Of a stretch of DNA of 36,520 bases, positions 23,669 through 31,814 are shown piece by piece. The DNA is from an uncultured Adlercreutzia sp. GTDB lineage: Bacteria > Actinomycetota > Coriobacteriia > Coriobacteriales > Eggerthellaceae. The stretch is taken from positions 1 through 36,520 of the forward strand of contig CABSMC010000020.1 in the NCBI GenBank assembly GCA_902478715.1. Direction: 5' to 3'. Position 1 is the first letter of the stretch. The number at the start of each line of letters is the position of its first letter. The translations under genes and the position numbers were made by a program. Under the pieces are notes generated by a model. The model did not search any database. It was not told where the DNA came from and saw nothing but the letters and a program-made list of their open reading frames with translations.

Positions 23669-23787
23669 GCCTTGGGCATGGTGCCCCGCAGCATACAGCG
23701 GTACTCCGATGCGGGCGCGCAGGTGCCCGTAACAGGGTGCTGCGCAGATGTGCGCAGGTGGTTTTGCTCTCCATGGTGTATTTTGGC

Positions 23788-23862
23788 GTTTTTGGTGCAC
23801 ATGCTCGGGGATAATCATTTCCTTGCCGAAAAAAGTAGCGCAAATTTTTCGTTTTCGGTGCA
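23788..23862. repeat. Noncoding element A (GTTTTTGGTGCA-N57-GGTGCA)
   Basis: GTTTTTGGTGCA (23788-23799) and GGTGCA (23857-23862) are separated by 57 bp that include several T and A runs. A diverged partner with the same layout lies just after the nuclease-like gene. The gene-free stretch 23669-24113 otherwise holds that gene's promoter and leader, and I see nothing else in it. Confidence 0.55.
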
Positions 23863-23964
23863 GATAAACGAGCTCTGAGGGCAGATGCTGGCCTTCTCCT
23901 CGCTCGCTATGCACCGATTCCGAAATTAGCGGCCAAAACTCAAAGGAAAGACCTGCGGAAGTCC

Positions 23965-23993
23965 GTGACAGGCGTTTGTGCTCATGGTACACT
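23965..23993 (+). promoter_or_regulatory. Promoter of the nuclease-like gene
   Basis: GTGACA (23965-23970), an exact 17-bp spacer and TACACT (23988-23993) give a good sigma-70-type promoter. The predicted start is near 24000, leaving a leader of about 114 nt before the ATG at 24114. Confidence 0.65.
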
Positions 23994-24113
23994 GCAACGC
24001 TTACGAGCCAGTGCGAATCCTGTTTCCAACAGTCCGTGCTCAGAGGCTGTGTCCGGGTCTCTGCATACCAGATTCGCAAGATCCTCTCACGACGGGCCCG
24101 AGAGGAGTGCGTC

Positions 24114-25166
24114 ATGGTTCGGCCATCTTCCCCCGTCGCTTCCCGGCGGATCGTTTGCTTTAGCCACAAGACAGCGCTGGAAATACTGACGGCATTGCCC
24201 CCGTCCCAAAAGCCCCAGCCCATGCGTAGCCGAAAGTTCCCCGACCAAGCACCGTCCTTAAAGGATGCGCAGTTGGCAAGCGATCGCGTTTTGGAGCAGT
24301 GCCCCGCGCTCTCCCTTTCTCGGCCCCTCCATGTTACAAGCGCTTCTACGTCTCACAACCACCGCACCGATGTTGTCGAATTTCATCGCAGCGGGAAGCC
24401 GTTTGGCGGCACGGGCTTGCTTTCGCTGGGTGAAGGGGTAAGGGTGACCAGTGTGCCGTTCACCTTTGTGCAAATGGCAACGTCGCTTTCGTTGATCGAA
24501 CTGCTTGAGTTGGGTTATGAGCTTTGCGGCACCTATCGCAGAGGAAGAGCGGGTGAGCCTACGCGATACCATGCCGACCCTTTGATGACTACGCGACAGC
24601 TTGCCCAGTTCTTGCGCATGAATCCCGGCATGCATGGAGCAAAGCCTGCTCAGCGCGCATTGTCGTACATTGCCAAAGGGGCGGAGTCGCCGCGTGAGGC
24701 GAAATGTGCGTTGTTGTTCGGGCTGCCAGTGGCGTTGGGCGGATACGGCCTGGGCATTCCCCTTATGGGCTATGAGGTTGAATGCACGGGTGAGGCTTAT
24801 GCTATCGCCGAAACACGAATGCTGCGATGCGACCTGTTCTGGCCATCAGCTCGTTTGGCCATGGAGTACCAAAGCAGGGCTTTTCACGAGGGGGAATTGC
24901 ACCGTGCTCGAGACTCGCGCCGCGTGAATGCGTTGCGAGCCATGGGCATCGACGTGGTGCTAGTCACCGACAACGAGCTTGAGAGTTTGTTTGCTTGCGA
25001 CACGATAGCGCAGTCGATGCTGCGGGTTTTGGGCAAGCGCAACCGCACATGTGTAAGAAATGCTCGTGATCGAAAACTGAAGCTACGTCGGCAGCTTGGC
25101 CTGCCGCTTGAGCCTCGACGCACCTTTGAAGCGGTAGGGAGCCCCTCTCATTTTGGCGAGGAATAA
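24114..25166 (+). CDS. AbiEi-like / DUF559-type PD-(D/E)XK nuclease-like protein
   Basis: A 350-residue protein. The N-terminal half resembles AbiEi-type antitoxin-like proteins (CFSHKTALEIL at 15-25, PLHV at 71-74, and VRVTSVPFTFVQMATSLS near 109-126). The C-terminal half resembles DUF559/Vsr-like endonucleases: Glu194 in SPREAKCALLFGLP, Asp240 in RCDLFWP and Glu251-Tyr-Gln253 in LAMEYQSRAFH, followed by DSRRVNALRAMGIDVVLVT. Glu194, Asp240, Glu251 and Gln253 fit a PD-(D/E)XK-type active site, with Gln replacing the usual Lys. Related proteins recur in Coriobacteriia, with unknown function. Nuclease activity is inference from fold. The ATG at 24114 has GAGGAG 7 bp upstream. It is a stand-alone gene flanked by two diverged noncoding repeats, with no toxin partner beside it. 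Confidence 0.75.
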   Translation: MVRPSSPVASRRIVCFSHKTALEILTALPPSQKPQPMRSRKFPDQAPSLKDAQLASDRVLEQCPALSLSRPLHVTSASTSHNHRTDVVEFHRSGKPFGGTGLLSLGEGVRVTSVPFTFVQMATSLSLIELLELGYELCGTYRRGRAGEPTRYHADPLMTTRQLAQFLRMNPGMHGAKPAQRALSYIAKGAESPREAKCALLFGLPVALGGYGLGIPLMGYEVECTGEAYAIAETRMLRCDLFWPSARLAMEYQSRAFHEGELHRARDSRRVNALRAMGIDVVLVTDNELESLFACDTIAQSMLRVLGKRNRTCVRNARDRKLKLRRQLGLPLEPRRTFEAVGSPSHFGEE

Positions 25167-25167
25167 C

Positions 25168-25321
25168 GTTTTTGGTGCAAAACCGCATAGTGCGAGAGGC
25201 TATTCCGGCGAAGTTTGGCGAAAAACTGCAGAATTGGTGCAGCCGGGGGAGGCAGAAGCAAGGCGAATGAGCGCTTGTCGGGAGTCGTGGTGTACCTGCT
25301 GAAAGCCGAGGCACCAAAAAC
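25168..25321. repeat. Noncoding element B with inverted ends
   Basis: It begins two bases after the nuclease-like gene. GTTTTTGGTGCA (25168-25179) and GGTGCA (25236-25241) are separated by 56 bp, as in element A. It ends with GCACCAAAAAC (25311-25321), the exact reverse complement of its first 11 bases. The stretch 25322-25444 shows nothing I can assign. Confidence 0.55.
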
Positions 25322-25444
25322 GCAATAATGCTCCACCGGAGTTCGATGGAAACTACGCTAGATAGAAAGACCGGCTGGAGTGGGATGATTTTGGTTCGGT
25401 TCGCTCACGGCGCTTGGGACGATGCGTCCGCAGCGACCGCAGTC

Positions 25445-25551
25445 CGCAATGCTCGCAACGCCTGAAGTGCCCGCTGCCTGGGGCTCGCAATGCTCGCAAC
25501 GCCTGAAGTGCCCGCTGCCTGCAGCTTGCAGCCCTGCAGCCCTGCAGCCCT
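25445..25551. repeat. 36-bp direct duplication plus three GCAGCCCT octamers
   Basis: A 36-bp unit starting CGCAATGCTCGCAACGCCTG occurs at 25445-25480 and identically at 25486-25521, a 41-bp period. GCAGCCCT then occurs three times in tandem at 25528-25551. No ORF is convincing. Two copies with a 5-bp spacer do not make a CRISPR array. Confidence 0.85.
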
Positions 25552-25619
25552 GCCTTTCCGTGGCGCCTGAAACGATATGCATGTCGCGCCTTGATAGCTC
25601 CGCTGTCGCAGTCGTGCGC

Positions 25620-26657
25620 CTACATCACGTCGTGCAAGGCCGCTTTCAGGGCTGCGAGATCGTCGGGGGTGGTGGACCAGCTGGTGACGAGGCGGATGAC
25701 GGTGCGGCCGTCCCCGAGCTTTTCCCAGGTGCTGAAGCGGACGCGCTCGGCCAGTGCCTCGACTTGGGCGTTGTCCAGAACGACGAACTGCTGGTTGGTG
25801 GGGCTTTCGCGGAAGAAGGTGCAGCCGGCCTCGCGCAGGATGCGGCGCAGCTCGCCGGCGGCCGCAGCGGCTGTGCGTCCCACTTCGCCGTACAAATCGT
25901 CGGTGAACAGCGTGTCGAACTGCACGCCGAGCAGCCGTCCCTTTGCCAGAAGGGCCCCGTGCTGCTTGGCGTGGGTGAGGAAGTGGCGGGGCATGTCGCC
26001 GCGCGGGAACACGACCGCCTCGCCGCAGAGCGCCCCGCATTTGGTGCCACCAATGTAGAAGGCGTCGGTGAGGCGCGCGATGTCGGTCAGGGAGACGTCG
26101 GTGTCGGGAGCGGCCAGGCCATAGGCGAGGCGCGCGCCGTCCAAGTACAGCGGGATCTGATGGCGGCGGCAGAGTGCCGAGAGCTCTTCCAGCTCGGCCA
26201 GGGAATACAGCGTTCCCAGCTCGGAGGGATGCGCAATGAACACCATGCCCGGGAACACCATGTGGGTGTAACTGGCGTCGGCGTAGAAAGCCTCCAGATA
26301 AGCTTCCACGTCGGCGGCGCGCAGCTTGCCGTCGCATTCGGGCACGGTGAGCACCTTGTGCCCAGTGGCTTCAATGGCACCGGCTTCATGAACGGCGATG
26401 TGTCCCGTATCGGCGGCGATCACGCCCTCGTGCCCGGCCAGCAGAGCCGAAACGACCACGGTGTTGGTCTGGGTGCCGCCCGTGAGGAAGAACACGTCGG
26501 CGGTCTCATCATCGCAAGCCGCACGGATGCGGGCCGCCGCGCTTTCGCAAAAGCGGTCGCTGCCATAGCCCGGCGCCGGCTCCAGGTTCGTCGCCGCCAG
26601 CGCCTCCAGAACGCGCGGATGGGCGCCGGTAGAATAGTCGTTCTCGAACGAGATCAT
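25620..26657 (-). CDS. Low-specificity threonine aldolase-like PLP enzyme
   Basis: A 345-residue PLP-dependent enzyme of the beta-eliminating lyase / threonine aldolase family. Landmarks are FENDYSTGAHP at the N-terminus, GGTQTN (60-65), HIAVHEAGAIE (His90 to stack on PLP), YLDGAR (Asp173) and the PLP lysine, Lys206 in YIGGTKCGA. These enzymes cleave L-threonine or L-allo-threonine to glycine and acetaldehyde, and some members act on other beta-hydroxy amino acids. The length is normal. The ATG at 26657 has GAGGAGG directly upstream at correct spacing. It is divergent from a YbaK-type deacylase across 84 bp, and the pair may share a promoter region. Reaction specificity cannot be read from sequence alone. 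Confidence 0.93.
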   Translation of the reverse strand: MISFENDYSTGAHPRVLEALAATNLEPAPGYGSDRFCESAAARIRAACDDETADVFFLTGGTQTNTVVVSALLAGHEGVIAADTGHIAVHEAGAIEATGHKVLTVPECDGKLRAADVEAYLEAFYADASYTHMVFPGMVFIAHPSELGTLYSLAELEELSALCRRHQIPLYLDGARLAYGLAAPDTDVSLTDIARLTDAFYIGGTKCGALCGEAVVFPRGDMPRHFLTHAKQHGALLAKGRLLGVQFDTLFTDDLYGEVGRTAAAAAGELRRILREAGCTFFRESPTNQQFVVLDNAQVEALAERVRFSTWEKLGDGRTVIRLVTSWSTTPDDLAALKAALHDVM

Positions 26658-26741
26658 GAGTCCTCCTCAGGGCTTCCCGGAGATGTGTACCGTGCTATTA
26701 TTCCACAACGTCGAAGATGGTGGCGAAAGGCGGTACGCGAG

Positions 26742-27224
26742 ATGGCGATCGACAAGGTGAAGGCATACTTTGCGGAATTCGGGCGCGAAGGGGACGTTAT
26801 GGAATTCCCCACATCCAGCGCGACCGTGGAACTGGCGGCTCAGGCCGTGGGCTGCGAGCCGGCGCGCATTGCCAAGACGCTGTCGTTTGCCGTGGGCGAC
26901 CGGGTGGCGCTCGTGGTGTGCGCGGGAGATGCCCGCATTGCGAATCCGAAGTTCAAGGCCCAGTTCGGATGCAAGCCCCGTATGCTTCCCGCCGAAGAGG
27001 CCGAGGAGCGCATCGGTCACGCGGTGGGCGGCGTGTGCCCCTTCGCGGTGAACGAGGACTGCGACGTGTACCTCGATGAATCGCTGCGCCGCTTTGACGT
27101 GGTGTATCCGGCCTGCGGCAGCTCCAACAGCGCCATCGCCCTCACTCCTGATGAGCTGGCGGCCTACACCCCCGGCAGTACCTGGGTCGATGTCTGCAAG
27201 TTGCCGGAGGAAGCTGTGGCGTAG
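26742..27224 (+). CDS. ybaK: YbaK/EbsC-type aminoacyl-tRNA deacylase
   Basis: A 160-residue protein of the YbaK/ProX editing family, which hydrolyses mischarged tRNAs such as Cys-tRNA(Pro). The conserved core includes ARIAKTLSF (Lys45, the catalytic-site lysine), then RIANPKFKAQFG and HAVGGVCPFAV with the Gly-rich substrate loop, and the end of the domain reads FDVVYPACGSSNSAIALTPDEL. The size is normal for a stand-alone deacylase. The ATG at 26742 is chosen by homology; the ribosome site is weak (AAAGG 11 bases away). The true specificity (Cys, Ala or other) is unclear. It is divergent from the aldolase-like gene and followed by a small palindrome (CGTTCAGTGAACG, 27292-27304) before a convergent luxR fragment. 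Confidence 0.92.
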   Translation: MAIDKVKAYFAEFGREGDVMEFPTSSATVELAAQAVGCEPARIAKTLSFAVGDRVALVVCAGDARIANPKFKAQFGCKPRMLPAEEAEERIGHAVGGVCPFAVNEDCDVYLDESLRRFDVVYPACGSSNSAIALTPDELAAYTPGSTWVDVCKLPEEAVA

Positions 27225-27304
27225 AATTCCGATGCCGTTCGACATCCAAGCACCTCGCGACACCGCGGCATGGGTTCGATAGCGGCCAGGGCGTTCAGTG
27301 AACG

Positions 27305-28465
27305 TTAAGCCCGGGTGAGCTGGTCGTCTAGGTCGACTAGCTCTTGGCGGGAGTGGATGGCGAGTTTCTTGTAGATGCTTTTGGCGTGGCCGCGAGTGGT
27401 GTTTTCCGAGATGAACAGCTTGCCGGCGATGGCCGATACCGTATGGCCCTTCATGAGCAGCTCGGCCACCTCAATCTCGCGCGGGGAAAGGCCGTGCTCC
27501 TCAAGGTAGCTGCGAATGCGGCGCTGTTGCTCGGAGGGGCCGTCACTGGGGACTCGGGTGGCGTCTGCTGCTGTCGCATCCAGGGAGTGCGGCGCGTCCC
27601 CCCGTTGACGCGCGCTGCCGTTGGCTGGCGTAGCACCTTGACGGCCATCCCGGCGATTATCGCGCCGTCCCCGCCGTAGCGTTGTGCCGCGGTTCAGCAG
27701 CTCCGCGTCGGTCATGGAGGCCAGCGCCTGGCCCTTTCCGCGCGTGACCAGAATGAGCGCGATCGACAGCAGCGCCACGCAAAGCAAGATGACGTTCGTC
27801 CAATGGGCGAGGTCATCGGAAAGCGCCGGCCCCAGAAGTTCGGCCAGCCCGCTGCCCACGGCCATGGAAAGCAGGACGGGCCCGATGCACAGGGCGTACA
27901 GCGGCGAGGAGGGCAGTCCGTTTCGAATGGTGTACACCGCACAGGTGGTGATGAGCAACAGGTTCACCACTTCGAAGCCGAACATGAGAAACGCCACGAG
28001 CAGTGTTGTGTACTGCTGCCCGAACAGCGACGGCAGCAGGAATACGACGGTGAGCGCGGGAAAGAGCACTTGACAGATATGCAGGATGTCGAAGCCCTTC
28101 GAAAGAAACAGCTCGAGGGCCACCACCAAAAGGGCCGCCGCCGCGAAACCGACAAGCACCGCGGCGCCGCCGGAGCTTTGGGCCGGCTCGATGCCGGCGA
28201 TGAGCTTCCACGAAAAACCGAGGATGCTGACGCAGAGCACGGGCCGCCATAGGTCGCCCACGGCGCGTGTTAGGGCAGGGCGCGTGAGGGGCGCCGTGGC
28301 GTCGGCCTCAATTTCGGCGAGGCTCTTCTGAAGGCAGAGAAGTGCTAAGAAGGGGAGCACGCAAACGGCAGCCAGGGCTACGGCAACGGGCGGTAAAAGG
28401 CGAATGAGCAAATACAGGGCCTTCACAGACCTTCCAAAAGCCTTTTGGCGCGTTGCATGGGGCAT
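27305..28465 (-). pseudogene. 5'-truncated LuxR-family membrane regulator
   Basis: A 386-residue frame with about eight membrane segments, a long charged linker and an intact LuxR DNA-binding domain at the end (LSPREIEVAELLMKGHTVSA, ISENTTRGHAKSIYKKLAIH). Compared with the complete 460-residue regulator at 9870-11252, the first segment here (ALYLLIRLLPPVAVALAAVC) aligns with helices 5-6 of that protein, so the first four or so helices are missing. The frame begins MPHATRQ at a point where a flavoprotein begins on the other strand. The first ATG sits directly against GGGAGGAGG, too close for normal initiation. The original promoter and start have evidently been lost. The linker of about 60 Arg/Asp/Ala-rich residues is longer than in the intact paralogue. 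Residual function cannot be excluded. Confidence 0.75.
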
Positions 28466-30031
28466 CCTCCTCCCTGGTGCATTTTAGCAGTCGGCGTGGC
28501 CGCGCTCGGCCTGGCCGGGTGCGCCCCGCAGACCGAGGCCACCAAGGCCGAGGCCGGCCTGGCCGAGACGGGCGAGACCGCCAAGCACACCTGGGAAGTG
28601 AAGCCCGAGCCCATCGCGGCCGACCAGATCTCCCAGACCGTCGACACCGAGGTGCTCATCATCGGCGGCGGCTACTCCGGCGCCTGCTGCGCCCTTTCGG
28701 CGGCCGAGAACGGCGCCAAGGTCATCCTGGTGGAGAAGGACGCCGTGCTGAACGGCCACGGCGTGGGCGGCACCGGCGCCATCGCCTCGCGCGCCCTGGA
28801 CGATTTGGGGCTGAAGTTCGACAAGTCCCTGGAGATGGAGCGCTGGGTGTCCACCTGCGGCAACCGCTGCCGCGAGTCGCTCGTGGGCAAGTGGTTCCGC
28901 GAGTCCGAGCGCTGCATGAACTGGTTCCTCGACATGGCCGAGGCCAACGGCGCGAAGTGCATGGTCACCGTGGGCTCCAACTCCACGGTGCACCCCGAGA
29001 TCGCCTGCTACCACTTCATGAGCGGCGGCCCCATCTTCGAAGAGCACACCATGGCCGACTTCGTCGAGTACATGTTCGAGGCCGAGGCCCTGAAGGCCGG
29101 CGCCGAGTTCGTGTACGAGATGCCCGCCGTGCAGCTGGTGCAGGACGAGTCCGGCAAGGTGACCGGCGCCATCTGCCAGAACAAGAGCGGTGAGTACGTG
29201 CAGTACAACGCTTCCAAGGGCGTGGTGCTCGCCACCGGCGACATCAGCTACAGCGACGAGTACATCAACGAGTTCGCCCCGGTGGCCAACCGCGTGTTCA
29301 CCCGCCTGTGCTCCGACCAGGGCAACGTGGGCGACGGCCACAACATGGCCGCCTGGGCCGGCGGCGCCTTCCAGGAGGGCCCCTGGCCGACCATGATGCA
29401 CCCGCAGGCCGCCGCCACCTTCCACGGCCCCTTCCTGTTCGTGAACCCCGACGGCAAGCGCTTCATGAACGAGGCCACCTGGGTTCAGGGCAAGTGCCTG
29501 GGCGTCATGTACAACGGCGGCGCCGACCATGCCTGGTCCATCTTCGATGCCAACTGGCAGAATGACCTTCTGGGCTCGCTTGAGCACGGCGGCGGTATGT
29601 TCTGGGACACCTTCCGCCCCTACGGCTCCGACTACCAGGCGGCCGTGGACGGCCACACCAAGACCGTGGAGAACGGCCTGACCGAGGTGCCGGACTACTA
29701 CAAGCGCGCCGACACCCTGGAGGAGCTGGCCGAGCTGATCGAGGTGGATCCGGCCGAGCTGAAGGCCACCGTCGAGCGCTACAACAAGCTGTGCAAGGCC
29801 GGCGAGGATACCGACTTCTTCAAGGAGAACCACTTCCTGTTCCCCGTGGAGGCGAGTCCCTTCGACACGGTCGAAGAAGCCCGCGCGGCTCTGCTGCCAG
29901 CGGAATCGCTCGCCGCGCTGTCCGCCGAAGTGGAGGCCTACCAGGCCGCCTGCGCCAAAGCGCTGGCCGTATGTCAGCAGTTGGAAGACTGCGAAGGGTC
30001 CGAAGGCCTCGAGCAGTCGGCCACTGCTTAG
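28445..30031 (+). pseudogene. Chimeric FAD-dependent reductase broken at both ends
   Basis: The frame keeps a lipobox-like LAGC, FAD-binding GGGYSG, the active-site region PDGKRFMNEATW and VERYNKLCKAG, so it derives from an exported fumarate-reductase-type enzyme. The twin-arginine start is gone: the frame opens with MARCMGHPPPWCILAVGVAA, which merges into the signal at the junction near 28475-28490. After FPVEASPF (about 29865) the normal FAD-closing C-terminus (usually GLYxxGN...) is missing. It is replaced by an unrelated Ala/Glu-rich tail ending LEQSATA. The body is extremely GC-rich (a sampled line at 28741 is 80% G+C), while the tail has ordinary codon use. A functional enzyme is very unlikely. 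It is divergent from the truncated luxR. Confidence 0.8.
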
Positions 30032-30117
30032 CTGTTAGAAGGCCGCGAGATTCCGGAGACCCCTCGGTCTACGAAAACCCGAGGAACCTCGATTCGCCGA
30101 CCTCCGAACAATCCCGC

Positions 30118-30182
30118 GCGGGCGCTTCCCTCCCTGCGCCCGCTCATGTTACGAGCCGCCCGCCTCCCCGGGCGGCTCTTTT
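30118..30182 (+). terminator. Tandem hairpins with terminator
   Basis: GCGGGCGC (30118-30125) pairs with GCGCCCGC (30136-30143). A second stem, GAGCCGCCCG (30153-30162) with CGGGCGGCTC (30169-30178), is followed by TTTT. The second is a good Rho-independent terminator and probably served the original flavoprotein transcript. The rest of the 30032-30378 gap shows no gene; a run of eight C bases lies at 30275-30282. Confidence 0.8.
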
Positions 30183-30378
30183 GGTTGGCATGACCTCCTC
30201 GCCCGCTTCGATATCCTCGCCCACTTCGACATCGCTGGTTTCAGCGGCGCGACTGCCTGGACGCCTTCCCCGAACCCCCCCCGAGCCTCCAGCACCGCCC
30301 AGTCCGTCGACGCTTTTATGAGAGAGCGACCTATCTTACCGAGGGATGCCGCCGCTGGGCGCGCTCTATCGCAGTGCA

Positions 30379-30468
30379 GTGCAAGATGGTATAAAAGAGT
30401 GTAAAAGAGTATAAAAGAGTATAAAACAGTGCAAAATGGTGTAAGAGAGTGCAAATTGGTATAAAATG
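30379..30468 (+). repeat. Nine-unit tandem array with 10-bp period
   Basis: Nine consecutive 10-bp units start at 30379, each beginning GT and conforming to GTRYAA-plus-AT-rich tail: GTATAAAAGA occurs twice, GTGTAAAAGA, GTATAAAACA, GTGCAAAATG, GTATAAAATG and others once each. The array ends 4 bases before the remaining frame of the ATPase fragment. AT content is very high against a GC-rich background. Several units contain TATAAAA. All three minus-strand frames stay open through it. Confidence 0.93.
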
Positions 30469-30471
30469 GGT

Positions 30472-31248
30472 TGAGCAATTGAGGTAGCGGCAGTTGCCAT
30501 CGAGAAGAGGCTCAAGAAACTCCCCAAAGGCAAGGGCATCGTTTTCACCATCGACGAAACCCAGGCAGCTTCGAACGAGGAGCTTGAAAGCATTGCTACA
30601 GCCGTACAGCACATCATTCGCGACCAGGATATGAGCGATCTTGATGATTCGGAAAAGAAGGGCATAGCGCTCGTCTTCGCCTCCCTTCCCTCTATTATGG
30701 ACGAGGTGCTCAACGATAAAGTTCTCACGTTCCTTCGCCGCAGTTTGCATATGCAGCTGCGCGATATTCCTGTGATCGATATCCGCGACGCCTACATCGA
30801 GACCGTTACGGCGTCGGGGAAGGCCATTTCGGAAGACATCGCACTTGCGGCAGCGCGCATCTCCGATGGCTACCCCTACATGATCCAGTTGATGGGGTAT
30901 TACATGTGGCAAGCGGCGGAGCGCCGGTCGTCTGACGTGATAGAGCCCGAAGATGTCGAACGGGCGCAGAGCGATTCCCTTATCGCTTTCGGTGATGCCG
31001 TGTGTGTGCCGGTTTTCAGCAGCCTGACCGATGCGCAGCGTGAGTTCGTGCTGCATGTGGCCGAATCCGTCGACGAAGAGGTTAGCCTGCAGGAAATCGC
31101 CGAGAAGGCCCAGAAGAGCAGCAGCTGGGCATCGAAATACCGGGCGAGCCTCATCGATGATCGCGTGATCGAGCCAGCCGGCCGCGGCAAGGTACGGTTC
31201 GCGATTCCTCATTTTCGCGAATATTTGCAAAGACGCTTGGAGAGGTAG
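30472..31248 (+). pseudogene. Headless AAA-type ATPase
   Basis: The frame opens at about 30474, without a start codon before the ATG at 30631, and runs to 31248. It retains Walker B and its acidic pair (GKGIVFTIDETQAA), then a sensor-like region (VFASLPSIMDEVL), FLRRSLHM, GYPYMIQLMGYYMWQAA and a C-terminal winged-helix region (SLTDAQREFVLHVAES to AIPHFREYLQRRLER). This is the C-terminal two thirds of the archaeal-type/AAA_16 ATPases common in Coriobacteriia. The Walker A half is absent and is replaced by the 10-bp array. From the ATG at 30631 a 205-residue protein without either Walker motif could be made. Loss of the P-loop means it cannot act as an ATPase. Confidence 0.8.
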
Positions 31249-31382
31249 CGCCCGACTTAGTCGTCTTCAAGCTGGAGCGCATCGACATACCTGAGACCCC
31301 TGAGACCCCCGAGGAGGGAACGTGGCTCGCGGCCCAGGACTTCGCCAACATCCCCGAGGACGCGTATACGGGGAAGGAGTAG
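31249..31382 (+). pseudogene. Possible remnant of an unidentified gene
   Basis: One frame reads APDLVVFKLERIDIPETPE and ends QDFANIPEDAYTGKE before a stop at 31380-31382. The composition is protein-like (acidic, with Pro-Glu-Thr repeats) but it has no start codon of its own and no recognised family. It directly follows the ATPase fragment in another frame. It could be a leftover C-terminus or noncoding DNA by chance. Confidence 0.25.
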
Positions 31383-31386
31383 CTGT

Positions 31387-31752
31387 TTAAACTCCCAGCG
31401 CCGCTTCCCAGGCAGCCTCTTTGAAGCCGGGGATGACGGTGTCGGCGGTGACGAGCAGGGGGCGCTTCACGAGCATGCCGTTGGTGGCGAGCAGGGCGTA
31501 CTGCTCGTCTTCAGACAGGTCGGGCAGCTTCTTCGACAGCTCCATCTCGCGGTAGAGCATGCCGCTCGTGTTGAAGAAGCGCTTGAGAGGAAGCCCGCTG
31601 CGCTCGTGCCACGTGCGCAGCTCATCGGCCGTGGGATTGTCTTCCACGATGTGCCGGTCGGCATAGGCCACACCGTGCGCGTCCAGCCACTTCTTAGCCT
31701 TCTGGCAGGTGGAGCACTTCGGGTATTCCAAGAACAGAACATCGGCGGCCAT
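31387..31752 (-). CDS. ArsC/Spx-family protein (arsenate-reductase-like)
   Basis: A 121-residue thioredoxin-fold protein of the ArsC/Spx/YffB superfamily. The N-terminus FLEYPKCSTCQKAKKWLD carries Cys13-Ser-Thr-Cys16. This CxxC is more like Spx and YffB-type members than the single-Cys ArsC of plasmid R773. LLVTADTVIPGFKEAAWE is the usual C-terminal region. RPLLVT is the place of the conserved Arg-Pro pair. It could be a glutaredoxin-linked reductase or a redox sensor; no ars genes lie nearby. The ATG at 31752 has GAGG upstream. It is convergent with the degraded zone on its right, and its upstream region is the AT-rich gap before the SRAP gene. Confidence 0.88.
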   Translation of the reverse strand: MAADVLFLEYPKCSTCQKAKKWLDAHGVAYADRHIVEDNPTADELRTWHERSGLPLKRFFNTSGMLYREMELSKKLPDLSEDEQYALLATNGMLVKRPLLVTADTVIPGFKEAAWEAALGV

Positions 31753-31814
31753 GACGCCCTCGCTTTCTCACGCGCAGCCCGATGGGTTGCGTTCGCTCTA
31801 CTTCGCTTGAGAAT

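Noticed and set aside
22064..24223. 719-codon minus-strand frame opposite the second APC permease and its downstream region
   Set aside because: Shadow of the permease, extended by chance through noncoding DNA; no ribosome site or family sequence.
25445..25551. CRISPR array
   Set aside because: There are only two 36-bp copies with a 5-bp gap and no spacers of normal length; no cas genes are in the window.
30149..31230. Minus-strand proteins rich in Phe, Tyr and Leu over the 10-bp array
   Set aside because: They are frame-open by-products of the AT-rich repeat plus antisense of the ATPase. All three frames give the same type of sequence, which is not coding-like.
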